NCBI GenBank assembly: GCA_003277985.1
Contig: QCHR01000001.1
Span: 124,001 to 188,000 of the forward strand
From: Prochlorococcus sp. AG-402-G06
GTDB taxonomy: Bacteria > Cyanobacteriota > Cyanobacteriia > PCC-6307 > Cyanobiaceae
DNA: 64,000 nt
Direction: 5' to 3'
Part shown: piece after piece, positions 1 to 8,213 of the stretch
Layout of the letters: each line of letters starts with the position of its first letter
How positions within the stretch are numbered: the stretch's first letter is position 1
Program-made: the position numbers and the translations under genes
Notes under the pieces: model-generated
Seen by the model: only the letters and a program-made list of their open reading frames with translations
What the model was told of the DNA's origin: nothing
Databases searched by the model: none

Positions 1-886
1 TTGTGTTCTGAAAAAATAATTTCCAATAATCTTTTAGTATTTTCTTGTTTTGCAAAAAATTATTTTTTTCAATTTCTCTTGAAGGTAATAGATCAACAAT
101 CGCAGCAGTTGGTGTGGCTGATCTATGGTCTGAAACAAGATCAGAAACTGTTAAATCATCTTCATGACCTATTCCTGTAATTATTGGTATTGGGAATGTT
201 GCGATTTCTCTAGCTATTATTTCGCTATCGAACAACATTAAATCTTCTCTGCTGCCTCCTCCTCTAGCTATAATTAAAGCGTCTAATTTTAACTTATTTA
301 TTTTTAATTTACTTAAAATAGATTTTAATTCATTTTCCTTATTACCTTGAACAGGAATAGGAATTATTTGCAGCTTCGTTAATGGCCATCTCTCCTTAGA
401 GGTCCTCAGCATGTCAGCCAAAGCAGAGCTTGGAACACTTGTAAGAATTCCGATTGAATGAGGGTATTTTGGTAATTTTTTTCGTAACGAATCATCTATC
501 AAACCCTCTTTAAAAAGTTTTGATTTTACTATTTCGAACTTCTTTAGAACAGTAGAAATACTTGGTCTAATATCAAAAACTTGTACCGATAATCTTGCTT
601 GAGATTCCCAGAAATTTAATTTACCAACAATAACAACGCCATCATCTTCCTTTGGTAAGAATTTTAAAGACTTTACTGTTGATGACCATGCAACCGCATC
701 TACACTGGCTTTTCCATCAGTTAAAGTCAACCATAAATGACCTTTTTTTAGTTGCGATTTAGAAACAGTGGCTTTAAGTATAAATTTTGGTGCAAAACCT
801 CTGGATAGTAATAAACCAATAGATTCGTTTAATTCTTTAACACTATATGAAGTTAGAGATTGTTTAGCGTTTTTAAAATCAGTCAA
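1..886 (-). CDS. xseA: Exodeoxyribonuclease VII large subunit, 5' part (runs off window start)
   Basis: Large subunit of exonuclease VII, which degrades single-stranded DNA to oligonucleotides together with XseB. The visible ~295 residues start with an OB-fold (GHLWLTLTDG). The Exonuc_VII_L core follows, with RGGGSREDL, ITGIGHEDD and DHRSATPTAA, the family's most conserved blocks. The C-terminal coiled coil lies outside the window. The frame opens after a stop near 906 and the only early start is TTG at 884-886, so the start is tentative. Confidence in family is high; XseB is not in view. Confidence 0.9.
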   Translation of the reverse strand, partial: MTDFKNAKQSLTSYSVKELNESIGLLLSRGFAPKFILKATVSKSQLKKGHLWLTLTDGKASVDAVAWSSTVKSLKFLPKEDDGVVIVGKLNFWESQARLSVQVFDIRPSISTVLKKFEIVKSKLFKEGLIDDSLRKKLPKYPHSIGILTSVPSSALADMLRTSKERWPLTKLQIIPIPVQGNKENELKSILSKLKINKLKLDALIIARGGGSREDLMLFDSEIIAREIATFPIPIITGIGHEDDLTVSDLVSDHRSATPTAAIVDLLPSREIEKNNFLQNKKILKDYWKLFFQNT

Positions 887-919
887 ACTATTAAATATAA
901 AAAACTAAGATTTAGTTTT

Positions 920-1066
920 TTAACCGATTCCCATCTGAGTTAAAATTCCTTGCCCAGTCAAAAGCTCTGTTGTTAAACCTATTAAAATTCCCATCATTGC
1001 TAAACGGCCATTCCAGATTTCAGCAAAATTGACAAATCCATAACGAGGTTCGAAGTTATCTTTCAT
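920..1066 (-). CDS. hli: High-light-inducible (Hli) chlorophyll-binding-like protein, 48 aa
   Basis: A single-helix member of the LHC superfamily. Hli proteins sit in the thylakoid membrane, bind chlorophyll and carotenoid, and protect photosystems or carry pigment during assembly. The protein reads MKDNFEPRYG, then the signature AEIWNGRLAMMG (E, N and R are the conserved chlorophyll-ligand residues), and ends LTQMGIG after one membrane helix. It lies just upstream of xseA on the same strand. It is one of three Hli genes in the window. Confidence 0.93.
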   Translation of the reverse strand: MKDNFEPRYGFVNFAEIWNGRLAMMGILIGLTTELLTGQGILTQMGIG

Positions 1067-1166
1067 TTGGAAATTTATATCAGTTTAATAATACTAAAGA
1101 AATGCTCACAATGAGAAACATATAAATTGACTCTTGAAATTAATTTATTTTTAAAGTGTTCAAGGT

Positions 1167-1550
1167 CTATCTAACATGTCTTGCTCCATCAACTGGGTGA
1201 TAGTCCTCTCCTGTAAGTTCCTCGTAAATAATTGCTGGCAATCCAGTTTCGAACATAGTTTGAAGAGCTTCTTTTAAATAAGGATTCCATCCACCTGTAC
1301 TAACTTCTCCATGTCGAACAGTCCAATCCCATGTTCCTTGTAGATCTCTAGGCATTCTTCCTTCTCTATCTCTTCTCGCGACCAAATCAAGAGACTCTAC
1401 TAACCCAACTTGAATTGGATCTTTTCCATAAGCTGGGGTAAGGCTTAATTCAAGCCTTACTGGATCTTCCTTTAATAATCTGAGACGAAACCTTGGCGGT
1501 AACTTCATGTTTTTCAAAACTGCAGCGACTATGCGCGTTCTTTGTTCCAA
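1167..1550 (-). CDS. Conserved cyanobacterial protein, 127 aa
   Basis: Soluble protein of unknown function, rich in arginine in the first half (MEQRTRIVAAVLKNMKLPPRFRLRLL). It has no membrane segment and no signal peptide. The segment DLQGTWDWTVRHGEVSTGGWNPYLKEAL looks strongly conserved in style, with Trp/Gly/Pro clustering. I recall it only as a hypothetical protein common in cyanobacteria, and no catalytic motif is apparent. It stands alone between the Hli gene and a DUF2973-like gene on the same strand. Confidence 0.75.
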   Translation of the reverse strand: MEQRTRIVAAVLKNMKLPPRFRLRLLKEDPVRLELSLTPAYGKDPIQVGLVESLDLVARRDREGRMPRDLQGTWDWTVRHGEVSTGGWNPYLKEALQTMFETGLPAIIYEELTGEDYHPVDGARHVR

Positions 1551-1605
1551 AATTAAAACCTCTTTGATAACTATGTAATGTCAAATGCAAAAAATCTAAT
1601 GAAAA

Positions 1606-1905
1606 TTATTCAGAAGGCTTTTCAGATGATTGTGGATGATCAGTGTCCTTAGAAAAACGAACTGTGAGCAAATCTTCATCAGTAATGCAACCATCTTTGT
1701 CCAAAAGCTCAGGATGAACAGTAACCAAACCTGTACGATCATCACCTTTTTCCCTTGAAAATGAATGTTGAGTCTTAAATGATTCTTGACCTGAGAAAAA
1801 ACCATTTAACATTATTCTGGCAGCCAAAATCAACAAAACAAAAACTGAAAGGCCATAAAGAAAAGGTAAAAAATTGCTCAACATTTGCAAAAAATGATAA
1901 ATCAA
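1606..1905 (-). CDS. DUF2973-like membrane protein, 99 aa
   Basis: One N-terminal membrane helix (FLPFLYGLSVFVLLILAARI) is followed by a hydrophilic tail. The tail contains LVTVHPELLDKDGCITDEDLLTVRF, which resembles the conserved block of the cyanobacterial DUF2973 family. The function is unknown. The extreme N-terminus is uncertain: a second Met at residue 8 could be the start. The shorter antisense frame over the same bases is judged a shadow. Confidence 0.72.
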   Translation of the reverse strand: MIYHFLQMLSNFLPFLYGLSVFVLLILAARIMLNGFFSGQESFKTQHSFSREKGDDRTGLVTVHPELLDKDGCITDEDLLTVRFSKDTDHPQSSEKPSE

Positions 1906-2116
1906 AAACTGAATGCTTTAATTCAGATTAAGTTTTGAAGTCGCTCTACTTTCATTTCCAATCAAAGAATAAATCAAGACATTATTCTAGAGGAAAGGAA
2001 GTTCAAAGAATTATTTCTTTAGTAAAAATCTACGCTAATTAAATTAGTAGACCTTTCAATTTCCAAATTAGCTATTATTAATTTTGATAATACGAACTAA
2101 TCCCTTACAGAAGATC

Positions 2117-3295
2117 ATGCATGGATTAGATGCAAACAGACTATTAATAGGATCCCTAAAATTACGCCAAAAAAGATATTTGAAAATTTTTGTTTTAATT
2201 GCTCTTAGTTTCTTTAACTTCCAACATAAAATTCCTGTTCATTCAAGTGAAGCTTTACGGTCATCTCCACAAAATCTCAATAAACAATCTTTCGTATCCA
2301 AAGCATTGAATATAAGTGGTGATGCAGTAGTAACTATTGAAACCCAGCGTAAGGTTTTTTCTTCAAGTGAAGGTGTATTTCCTCCAGGAATTTTGAATGA
2401 TCGATATTTTGAACGATTCTTTGGCCTAAGAGGTCTTCCAGTCCCACGATCTCGAATAGAAAAAGGGCAAGGTAGTGGTGTGATTTTCTCTAAAGAAGGT
2501 TTAGTTCTGACCAATGCTCATGTAATAGAAAAAACTGACCAACTAATCGTTGGTTTATCAGATGGAAGAAGAGTGCTTGGGAATGTTGTTGGAGAAGATT
2601 CTTTAACAGATCTTGCCGTAATTAAACTAAAAGCAAAAGGTCCTTGGCCTACTGCCAAATTAGGTGACTCCGATATTTTAAAAGTTGGTGATTGGGCAAT
2701 TGCAGTTGGAAATCCTTTTGGGCTTGAAAATACAGTTACTCTTGGAATAATTAGTAATCTAAATAGAGATGTTGCTCAATTAGGTATATCCGACAAAAGA
2801 ATAGATCTTATTCAAACAGATGCAGCTATTAATCCAGGTAATTCTGGAGGCCCATTATTAAATTCTGTTGGAGAAGTGATTGGTATAAATACTCTTGTTC
2901 GTTCAGGGCCAGGAGCAGGGTTAGGTTTCGCAATACCAATAAATAGAGCTAGAAAAATTGCAAAAGATTTAATCAGAAGTGGAAGAGCAAAGCATCCCAT
3001 GATAGGAGTAACACTTTCAAGCAACATCAAACAAAAAAGTAATTTTCTTTCCCAAACAGAAAATGGAGCCATTATTAAATATTTGATGCCAAATGGTCCT
3101 GCTGAGAAAGGAGGATTAAAAGTAAATGATCTAATCATTTCAATCAATAATGAAAAAATTTCCACTCCAGCCGATGTGGTTCAAAAAATCAATCAAAATA
3201 ATTTACAATCTACATTAAAAATTAAAATACTTAGAGAGAATGTAGAGTCTGTAAAAACTATCAAACCAGTTGATATTTATGATCTTCAACTATAA
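2117..3295 (+). CDS. degP: HtrA/Deg-family serine protease with PDZ domain
   Basis: Envelope or periplasmic S1C protease for quality control of damaged proteins. The trypsin-like domain has the triad His (TNAHV), Asp (LTDLAVIKL) and Ser (GNSGGPLLN), about residues 135, 165 and 243 from this start. One PDZ domain follows (MIGVTLSS to the C-terminus), the usual architecture of cyanobacterial HhoA/HhoB/HtrA. A hydrophobic stretch (YLKIFVLIALSFFNF) near the N-terminus is a signal anchor. A TTG 33 bp upstream (2084) could also start it; I prefer the ATG at 2117. Which of the three Deg paralogues it is cannot be told from sequence alone. Confidence 0.92.
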   Translation: MHGLDANRLLIGSLKLRQKRYLKIFVLIALSFFNFQHKIPVHSSEALRSSPQNLNKQSFVSKALNISGDAVVTIETQRKVFSSSEGVFPPGILNDRYFERFFGLRGLPVPRSRIEKGQGSGVIFSKEGLVLTNAHVIEKTDQLIVGLSDGRRVLGNVVGEDSLTDLAVIKLKAKGPWPTAKLGDSDILKVGDWAIAVGNPFGLENTVTLGIISNLNRDVAQLGISDKRIDLIQTDAAINPGNSGGPLLNSVGEVIGINTLVRSGPGAGLGFAIPINRARKIAKDLIRSGRAKHPMIGVTLSSNIKQKSNFLSQTENGAIIKYLMPNGPAEKGGLKVNDLIISINNEKISTPADVVQKINQNNLQSTLKIKILRENVESVKTIKPVDIYDLQL

Positions 3296-3313
3296 GTTGA
3301 AAAAAATTTATAA

Positions 3314-5026
3314 TCATTTATTTTTTTTCTTTTTTCTCTGTTTCTCTCGATTGGCTAGCCTTTTTCTTTCTCGTTCAGCTAATTGTAATTCTTTTTCTTT
3401 TTCTTTTGCTTCTTCCATTTTTTTCTCTTTATAATATTTGTAATCACCTTGATACTTAATTAATTGACCATCTTTTATTTCTACAATTTTGTTTGCAACT
3501 TTTGAAATAAAATACCGATCATGAGAAACTATTAATGCATTGCCATTATAATTAGATAATGCCTGCTCTAGCATTTGCTTTGAAGGTATATCTAAATGGT
3601 TTGTCGGTTCGTCAAGGATAAGCAAATTTGATGGCTTAATTATCATTAAAGCTAAAGCAAGCCTTGCTTTCTCACCTCCACTTATCTGACCGACCTCCTT
3701 AAAAACAGATTCATTAGTTAAGCCAAAACTACCTAGTAAAGAACGAATTTCAGTTTGATTCCAATTCGGTACAGATCGAGAAATTGTCTCAATTACTGTT
3801 TTTTCTAAATCTAAAGCTTCTGCCTGATTTTGTTCAAAATAGCTAGGGATTATATTATATTTTCCTATCATAATAGATCCATCATCAGGTTCTTCTAAAC
3901 CCATAATTAGTCGGAGCAAAGTAGATTTTCCAGATCCATTTGGACCTAAAAATGCTATTCGTTCCCCTGGCTCAATCTCTAAAAAGGCTCCTAAAAATAA
4001 AATTTTATCTTCGTAACTATGGGTTAAATCCTTAATATTTAATATATCCCTACCAGCACGGGGGGCATCCAAAAATTTAAACTTAGGTCCTTTTAAGTTA
4101 TTCTGCGGAGCCTCTATTTTTTCAACTTTATCTAATAACTTTTCTCTGCTTTTAGCTTGTGTACTTCTTGTAGCACTTGCTCGGAATCTTTCTATATATG
4201 CCTTTTGAACTTGCATGTCCTTCTGTTGTTTCTCATATGCAACTTTTGTTGATTCCAATTCAAAATCTCTCTGTTGAAGATATGACGTATAATTTCCAAG
4301 ATAGCTTTTAGATTGACCTCGCTCAGTATTAACAATTCTCGTACAAACTTTATCTAAGAAAGATCGATCATGGCTAACTATTACCATGGCAACTTTCTCA
4401 TTAAGTAAATAGTTCTCTAACCATTCAATAGTTTCTAAATCTAAATGATTAGTTGGTTCATCTAGTAACAATAAATCAGGACTTTGCAAGAGAATTTTTC
4501 CTAAAGCTATTCTCATCTGCCAGCCACCCGAGAAGTCTCCAACTAATCTGTCTGCTTCATTTTGGTTAAAACCAATAGTAGGTAATAACTTTTCAACTTT
4601 AGATTCTAAATCGTATCCATTTATTGATTCAAATTTACTTTGAATAAAACTTAATTCTTGAATTAATGAATCCAAATATTCTAAATCCTTAGAGGCTAAT
4701 TCAGACTCCATTTTTTCTTGAATTAATCTTTGACTATGAAGTAAATCGGATGCTTCTTTAAATGCCTCAAATAACTCTTCTCTGACAGTTCTTGAAAAAT
4801 CAACATCAAATTCCTGTTTTAAATATGCAATAGATGGATCCCCTTCAATAATCAAAGATCCATCAGTTGCCTCTTCTAATCCAGCAATAATTTTTAATTG
4901 TGTTGATTTCCCTGCCCCATTAACTCCAACCAAGCCGATTCTCTCTCCACTTCTTATTTCCCAACTGACATCTTTCAAGACTTCGCCGGTGGGATAAATC
5001 TTACTAATCTTCTCAAGTCGCAACAC
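3314..5026 (-). CDS. ABC-F family ATPase (Uup/YheS-like), 570 aa
   Basis: Soluble twin-ATPase protein without membrane domains. ABC-F proteins act at the ribosome (translation factors) or, in the case of Uup, affect DNA and ribosome metabolism. ABC domain 1 has Walker A GVNGAGKST at residues 34-42, signature FSGGWQMRIALGK and Walker B LLLLDEPTNHLDL. ABC domain 2 has GPNGSGKST, ISGGEKARLALALM and LLILDEPTNHLD. A charged linker (the P-site tRNA-interaction motif region) separates them. The C-terminal tail is very Lys/Glu rich. It converges on degP with an 18 bp gap. The subfamily is uncertain. Confidence 0.93.
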   Translation of the reverse strand: MLRLEKISKIYPTGEVLKDVSWEIRSGERIGLVGVNGAGKSTQLKIIAGLEEATDGSLIIEGDPSIAYLKQEFDVDFSRTVREELFEAFKEASDLLHSQRLIQEKMESELASKDLEYLDSLIQELSFIQSKFESINGYDLESKVEKLLPTIGFNQNEADRLVGDFSGGWQMRIALGKILLQSPDLLLLDEPTNHLDLETIEWLENYLLNEKVAMVIVSHDRSFLDKVCTRIVNTERGQSKSYLGNYTSYLQQRDFELESTKVAYEKQQKDMQVQKAYIERFRASATRSTQAKSREKLLDKVEKIEAPQNNLKGPKFKFLDAPRAGRDILNIKDLTHSYEDKILFLGAFLEIEPGERIAFLGPNGSGKSTLLRLIMGLEEPDDGSIMIGKYNIIPSYFEQNQAEALDLEKTVIETISRSVPNWNQTEIRSLLGSFGLTNESVFKEVGQISGGEKARLALALMIIKPSNLLILDEPTNHLDIPSKQMLEQALSNYNGNALIVSHDRYFISKVANKIVEIKDGQLIKYQGDYKYYKEKKMEEAKEKEKELQLAERERKRLANREKQRKKKKNK

Positions 5027-5111
5027 TACAACAAAACCTCAAGTGAATTACCTTCAATCATTTAGCTTTAAAAGATGCCAACTGACTCAAATTACATTAA
5101 TTAAGTAAGCC

Positions 5112-5276
5112 ATGTTAAGACTCGAACAAATTACTGCTTTAGTTCTCGCCGCTGCTCTTGCAATTCCCAGTTATTGGTTTTTTTGGACCATGGCAGGCGG
5201 AGGTGGATATGAGAGAAGAGGAATTAAAGAAAGTGTTCAAGACGCATTAGAAATCCCCTCATCAATCAAAGACTAA
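5112..5276 (+). CDS. Small single-helix membrane protein, 54 aa
   Basis: Starts MLRLEQITALVLAAALAIPS. One membrane helix runs to about residue 27, then comes a Gly-rich turn (MAGGGGYERR) and a short hydrophilic tail ending SSIKD. Its composition is typical of cyanobacterial thylakoid-associated small proteins, but I do not recognise the family. It lies divergent to the ABC-F gene and abuts the convergent Nif11-like gene with no spacer; the two stop codons are adjacent. Confidence 0.7.
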   Translation: MLRLEQITALVLAAALAIPSYWFFWTMAGGGGYERRGIKESVQDALEIPSSIKD

Positions 5277-5507
5277 TCACAAACCACCCCTAGCCTTTAT
5301 TAGCCATTGTTTAGTATCTAAATCATCAATAGTAGTTAAATAATCTTTTACCTCGTCTGAAGTAACTGGCAAATTCATTTCAATGCCAAATGCACAAATA
5401 GATTGCATCGCACCTTTTGGGTTTTGAAGAGCTTGACGAAAAAGATCTTTTTTCTTATTAGGATCTGCATTTATAAGCTTATAAAGCTCTGCAGCATTGC
5501 CGCTCAT
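5277..5507 (-). CDS. Nif11-like leader-domain peptide, 76 aa, no core peptide
   Basis: The sequence follows the pattern of Nif11 domains: LYKLINADPNKKKDLFRQAL, a central hydrophobic ICAFGIEMNLPVTSDEV, then YLTTIDDLDTKQWLIKARGGL. Nif11-type leaders occur on RiPP precursors such as prochlorosins, where a Gly-Gly-like site separates leader from core. Here the protein stops one residue after the GG, so no core peptide is encoded. It may be a stand-alone Nif11 protein or a precursor that has lost its core. No LanM-like enzyme or C39 peptidase lies nearby. Family call is by pattern only. Confidence 0.68.
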   Translation of the reverse strand: MSGNAAELYKLINADPNKKKDLFRQALQNPKGAMQSICAFGIEMNLPVTSDEVKDYLTTIDDLDTKQWLIKARGGL

Positions 5508-5540
5508 GAGAAAAACATTGACTAATTAGAGAATATTCAA

Positions 5541-5897
5541 TTATGCAGCTTTTGTCTCGAAACCAGTAGATTCATTGCACATATCTAAATCACTTTCCTT
5601 TAAACCCAAGGCAGAGGCGTCCTTCATGCTTCTGGCATCCATGCAAAGGACTTTTCGAAGTTGAGCAAAGTTTGCAGCATGAGAAGATCTTCCTTCTTTA
5701 CTAGCCCCATATTCTGCTCTTTGTAAAACATGATGTAAATGAGTCAACAAATAAGAACTCACAACAGCAGAAATCAGAACATCTCCATTTTTACCATTAC
5801 TACGACTTTTCCTTCTTTGGCGTTTTACAGTTCCTTTTGCAGCAACAACATTTGTAGAAAGAGATTTGGATGTTTGAGGAAGAGATGGCTTAGACAT
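5541..5897 (-). CDS. Hypothetical protein, 118 aa
   Basis: The basic Ser/Lys-rich N-terminus (GTVKRQRRKSRSNGKNGD) is followed by a region with HLHHVLQRAEYGASKEGRSSHAANFAQLRKVLCMDARS, with several His and two Cys. I recognise no family. A good Shine-Dalgarno sequence (AAGGAG) lies 7-8 bases before the ATG. It is transcribed divergently from the RHH regulator at 6036, and the 138 bp between them carries three palindromes. It may therefore share control with that regulator (inference). Confidence 0.7.
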   Translation of the reverse strand: MSKPSLPQTSKSLSTNVVAAKGTVKRQRRKSRSNGKNGDVLISAVVSSYLLTHLHHVLQRAEYGASKEGRSSHAANFAQLRKVLCMDARSMKDASALGLKESDLDMCNESTGFETKAA

Positions 5898-5974
5898 GAA
5901 ATACTCCTTTTAAATCAAAAAATTTAAATAAAGGTTGATAAGGCAAAACCGGCCAGATCGGCAAGTATCATACA

Positions 5975-5991
5975 CAAGGATACTACCCTTG
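5975..5991. promoter_or_regulatory. Inverted repeat CAAGG-N7-CCTTG
   Basis: Perfect 5 bp arms around a 7 bp spacer in the divergent intergenic region between the 118 aa gene and the RHH gene. It is the first of three palindromes within 51 bp. A candidate operator. Confidence 0.45.
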
Positions 5992-5997
5992 CGTATA

Positions 5998-6007
5998 AGT
6001 GTACACT
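5998..6007. promoter_or_regulatory. 10 bp perfect palindrome AGTGTACACT
   Basis: Self-complementary 10-mer 28 bp upstream of the RHH start codon. Its size fits an RHH half-operator pair, since MetJ/Arc-type dimers bind short palindromes or tandem 8-mers. Operator role is inferred. Confidence 0.45.
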
Positions 6008-6010
6008 ATT

Positions 6011-6025
6011 AACTACTTAGTAGTT
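6011..6025. promoter_or_regulatory. 15 bp perfect palindrome AACTACT-T-AGTAGTT
   Basis: Arms of 7 bp with one central base, ending 10 bp before the ATG of the RHH gene, where a bound repressor would block the ribosome-binding or transcription start region. It is the strongest of the three palindromes and suggests autoregulation (inference). Confidence 0.5.
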
Positions 6026-6035
6026 CTTTGTACGC

Positions 6036-6338
6036 ATGGCTACTCGTCAAAACTCATCGAACGGGAAGCAAAAATCGCCTCGCATACAAGTTGTACTACC
6101 AGAAGAGTTATGCGAAAGATTGTCAGAACTTGCCGAAAGAGAATCTAGAACCATTAGCAATATGGCCAAAGTTTTAATTCAAGAAGGAGTGAAGAATCAC
6201 GAGTTGAAAGACAGTTCAACATCTAAAGAATTAGAAACAAAAAAAACTAAAACACAAAATTTTATAAACGCATTGGAAAAACAAAAAACACAAAGATTAA
6301 AAGGTATTCCAAAAAGATTAAAGTTTAAAAGAAATTAG
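6036..6338 (+). CDS. Ribbon-helix-helix (CopG/Arc-like) DNA-binding protein, 100 aa
   Basis: A short basic leader is followed by the RHH fold. The beta-strand RIQVVLPEEL is followed by helix 1 CERLSELAERESR and helix 2 TISNMAKVLIQEGVKN. The C-terminal half is Lys-rich and probably flexible (KKTKTQNFINALEKQKTQRLKGIPKR). RHH proteins dimerise and insert the strand in the major groove of short palindromes. Three palindromes sit directly upstream, so autorepression is likely. No toxin gene follows on the same strand, so a type II antitoxin role is not supported. The divergent 5541-5897 gene may be a second target. Confidence 0.82.
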   Translation: MATRQNSSNGKQKSPRIQVVLPEELCERLSELAERESRTISNMAKVLIQEGVKNHELKDSSTSKELETKKTKTQNFINALEKQKTQRLKGIPKRLKFKRN

Positions 6339-6356
6339 CTAAACAAGGTATTAACA

Positions 6357-7493
6357 TTAAGGATCAACTCTAACTCCATATAAAATAGATTTATTAGCCC
6401 CTGTAATGTACTGAGGATTAATTTTTTTTCCTAAAAAGTTCCACCAAGATAAAGTTGCAAATACTAGTGCCTCTCTAAATTGCGATGGTATGCCAATTTC
6501 ATTTATTGAACGGACAGAAATACCACAACATTCCTTCTGTAATTGCCTCATTAAAAATAAATTTTTACTTCCACCTCCCCCAACCAAAAGCTCAATCAAA
6601 CTTATATTTTTACGGATAAAAAGATTATTTAAATCTTGAGAGACAATTGATGCAGTAAATGTAGTTAATGTTGATAGTAAATCTTCTATTGAAATGTTTC
6701 CCAATTCCTTTTTCTTTTTTTGTAAATATTGAAAACCAAATTGTTCCCTACCTGTAGATCGTGGAGGTTCTTGATGAAAAAAAGGATCTCTTAACCACTT
6801 TTCGATAATTTGTAATTTAGGTATCCCAAGAGATGCCAATGATCCATTCTGATCAAACATTAAAGTTGAATTACTATTTTCTTTAATTGCTAAATCAATT
6901 AAAGAGTTAGCCGGCCCACAATCCCAGCCTAAGCATTCCGAAGTTTTATCAATTCCAGTTTTAGGTGGAATAATTGTAAGATTAGCAATTCCACCAAGGT
7001 TGAGAACTCCTCTCCATCCATATAGCCTTCCAACCAAGGCTTCATCCACTAAAGCCACCAAAGGGGCACCATGACCTCCTAAAGCAAGATCCTTTGATCT
7101 AAAATCATAAATAACAATTGTCTCTAACATATTTGCAAGTAAGGGTCCTAAAAGAATTTGAAGACTTCCTCCTCTTTTCGATTTTTTTACACTTCTATGA
7201 AACAAAGTTTGACCATGACATCCAACGACCTCTGCTGTTGCATCAGGATCACAGTTCCTTGCAGCCAAAGCATTTAGTTCAGTAATTTCCTCAGCCAACT
7301 CGAGCCAATCTTTGCTGTTAATTTTTAATCCTTGCCCAACTTGTATTATTTTTTCTCTTGTTGAAGAAGGATATTCATAAGAACATGTATTTAAAATTTT
7401 CCATTTTGGCTTTGAAGGGTCACCTTTGAATTCAACTAATACTGCATCTATGCCATCAGCACTAGTGCCACTCATTAACCCCAATACACGCAT
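6357..7493 (-). CDS. anmK: Anhydro-N-acetylmuramic acid kinase
   Basis: Phosphorylates and opens 1,6-anhydro-MurNAc to MurNAc-6-P for recycling of peptidoglycan. Typical length (378 aa). Visible motifs are [18 protein letters not shown] at residues 5-22, [31 protein letters not shown] with the catalytic Asp region, and LVGGGGSKN near the C-terminus. It is the last gene of a leftward cluster; its start codon is only 3 bp past the stop of ktrA, so it is probably co-transcribed. No MurQ is seen nearby. Confidence 0.95.
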   Translation of the reverse strand: MRVLGLMSGTSADGIDAVLVEFKGDPSKPKWKILNTCSYEYPSSTREKIIQVGQGLKINSKDWLELAEEITELNALAARNCDPDATAEVVGCHGQTLFHRSVKKSKRGGSLQILLGPLLANMLETIVIYDFRSKDLALGGHGAPLVALVDEALVGRLYGWRGVLNLGGIANLTIIPPKTGIDKTSECLGWDCGPANSLIDLAIKENSNSTLMFDQNGSLASLGIPKLQIIEKWLRDPFFHQEPPRSTGREQFGFQYLQKKKKELGNISIEDLLSTLTTFTASIVSQDLNNLFIRKNISLIELLVGGGGSKNLFLMRQLQKECCGISVRSINEIGIPSQFREALVFATLSWWNFLGKKINPQYITGANKSILYGVRVDP

Positions 7494-7496
7494 AGA

Positions 7497-8201
7497 TTAA
7501 GTTTGAGGCAACTTTTGTAGATCTTCCATTGACCCCATAACTACAAGAACATGATCTTTTTCCAAAATATATTTCGCTGGAGGATTGACCGTTAGTAATT
7601 GAGCAGGACCAGCGGCTAAAACGTTAACAAAATAATTTTTTCTAAGATTCAAATCTCGTAAAGAACGGCCTACAAATACCTCAGGCACTTTAATCTCATC
7701 AATACCGGTTTTATCATCGAGTTCTAATCTTTCAATCAAATTAGGTCTAACCAATTCCAAACCCAATCGTTCCCCTTGCATTCTTGAAGGGAATACAACC
7801 CGATCAGCACCAACCCTTTTCAGCATTTTTTCATGTAAATCACTTGTTGCTCTTGCAATAACCTGCTTCACTAAACTTCCATCTGTATCTTTTGCAATAA
7901 GAGTTGTCGTAATACTTGCCTCAATTGGCTCACTAATACCTACTACTACAGTCCCCATTTCAAGAACACCTGCCTCTTTCATAGATTCTTCATCCGTTGA
8001 GTCAACTACCCTCGCTTCAATTGTTGGCTCTAGTTGACGTAATTCCTCTATTGCCTTCTCTGATGAATCAACAGCCAAAACATCAGCACCATTTCTCAAT
8101 AACTCTCTACAAACCGCACTACCAAAACGACCAATCCCTACCACAGCAAAACCAAGTTTCTGGTTAGCTTTTATAGGAGACCATTGCCACCAATCACTCA
8201 T
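7497..8201 (-). CDS. ktrA: KtrA/TrkA-type RCK regulatory subunit of K+ transport
   Basis: Cytosolic ring-forming subunit gating the KtrB channel. The N-terminal Rossmann domain has GFAVVGIGRFGSAVCREL (GxGxxG) and a downstream acidic residue (AVDSS) for NAD/ATP binding. The C-terminal TrkA_C domain runs about residues 155-230 (EVFVGRSLRDLNLRKNYFVNV). Length 234 aa fits KtrA. An excellent Shine-Dalgarno sequence, AAGGAGG, sits 7 bases before the ATG inside the 12 bp gap from ktrB. Co-transcription with ktrB and anmK is likely. Confidence 0.93.
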   Translation of the reverse strand: MSDWWQWSPIKANQKLGFAVVGIGRFGSAVCRELLRNGADVLAVDSSEKAIEELRQLEPTIEARVVDSTDEESMKEAGVLEMGTVVVGISEPIEASITTTLIAKDTDGSLVKQVIARATSDLHEKMLKRVGADRVVFPSRMQGERLGLELVRPNLIERLELDDKTGIDEIKVPEVFVGRSLRDLNLRKNYFVNVLAAGPAQLLTVNPPAKYILEKDHVLVVMGSMEDLQKLPQT

Positions 8202-8213
8202 GATTTGTCCTCC

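Noticed and set aside
6036..6338. RHH gene as the antitoxin of a type II toxin-antitoxin pair
   Set aside because: The next gene on that side is convergent anmK, and the divergent 118 aa protein has no RelE, MazF, PIN or other toxin motifs.
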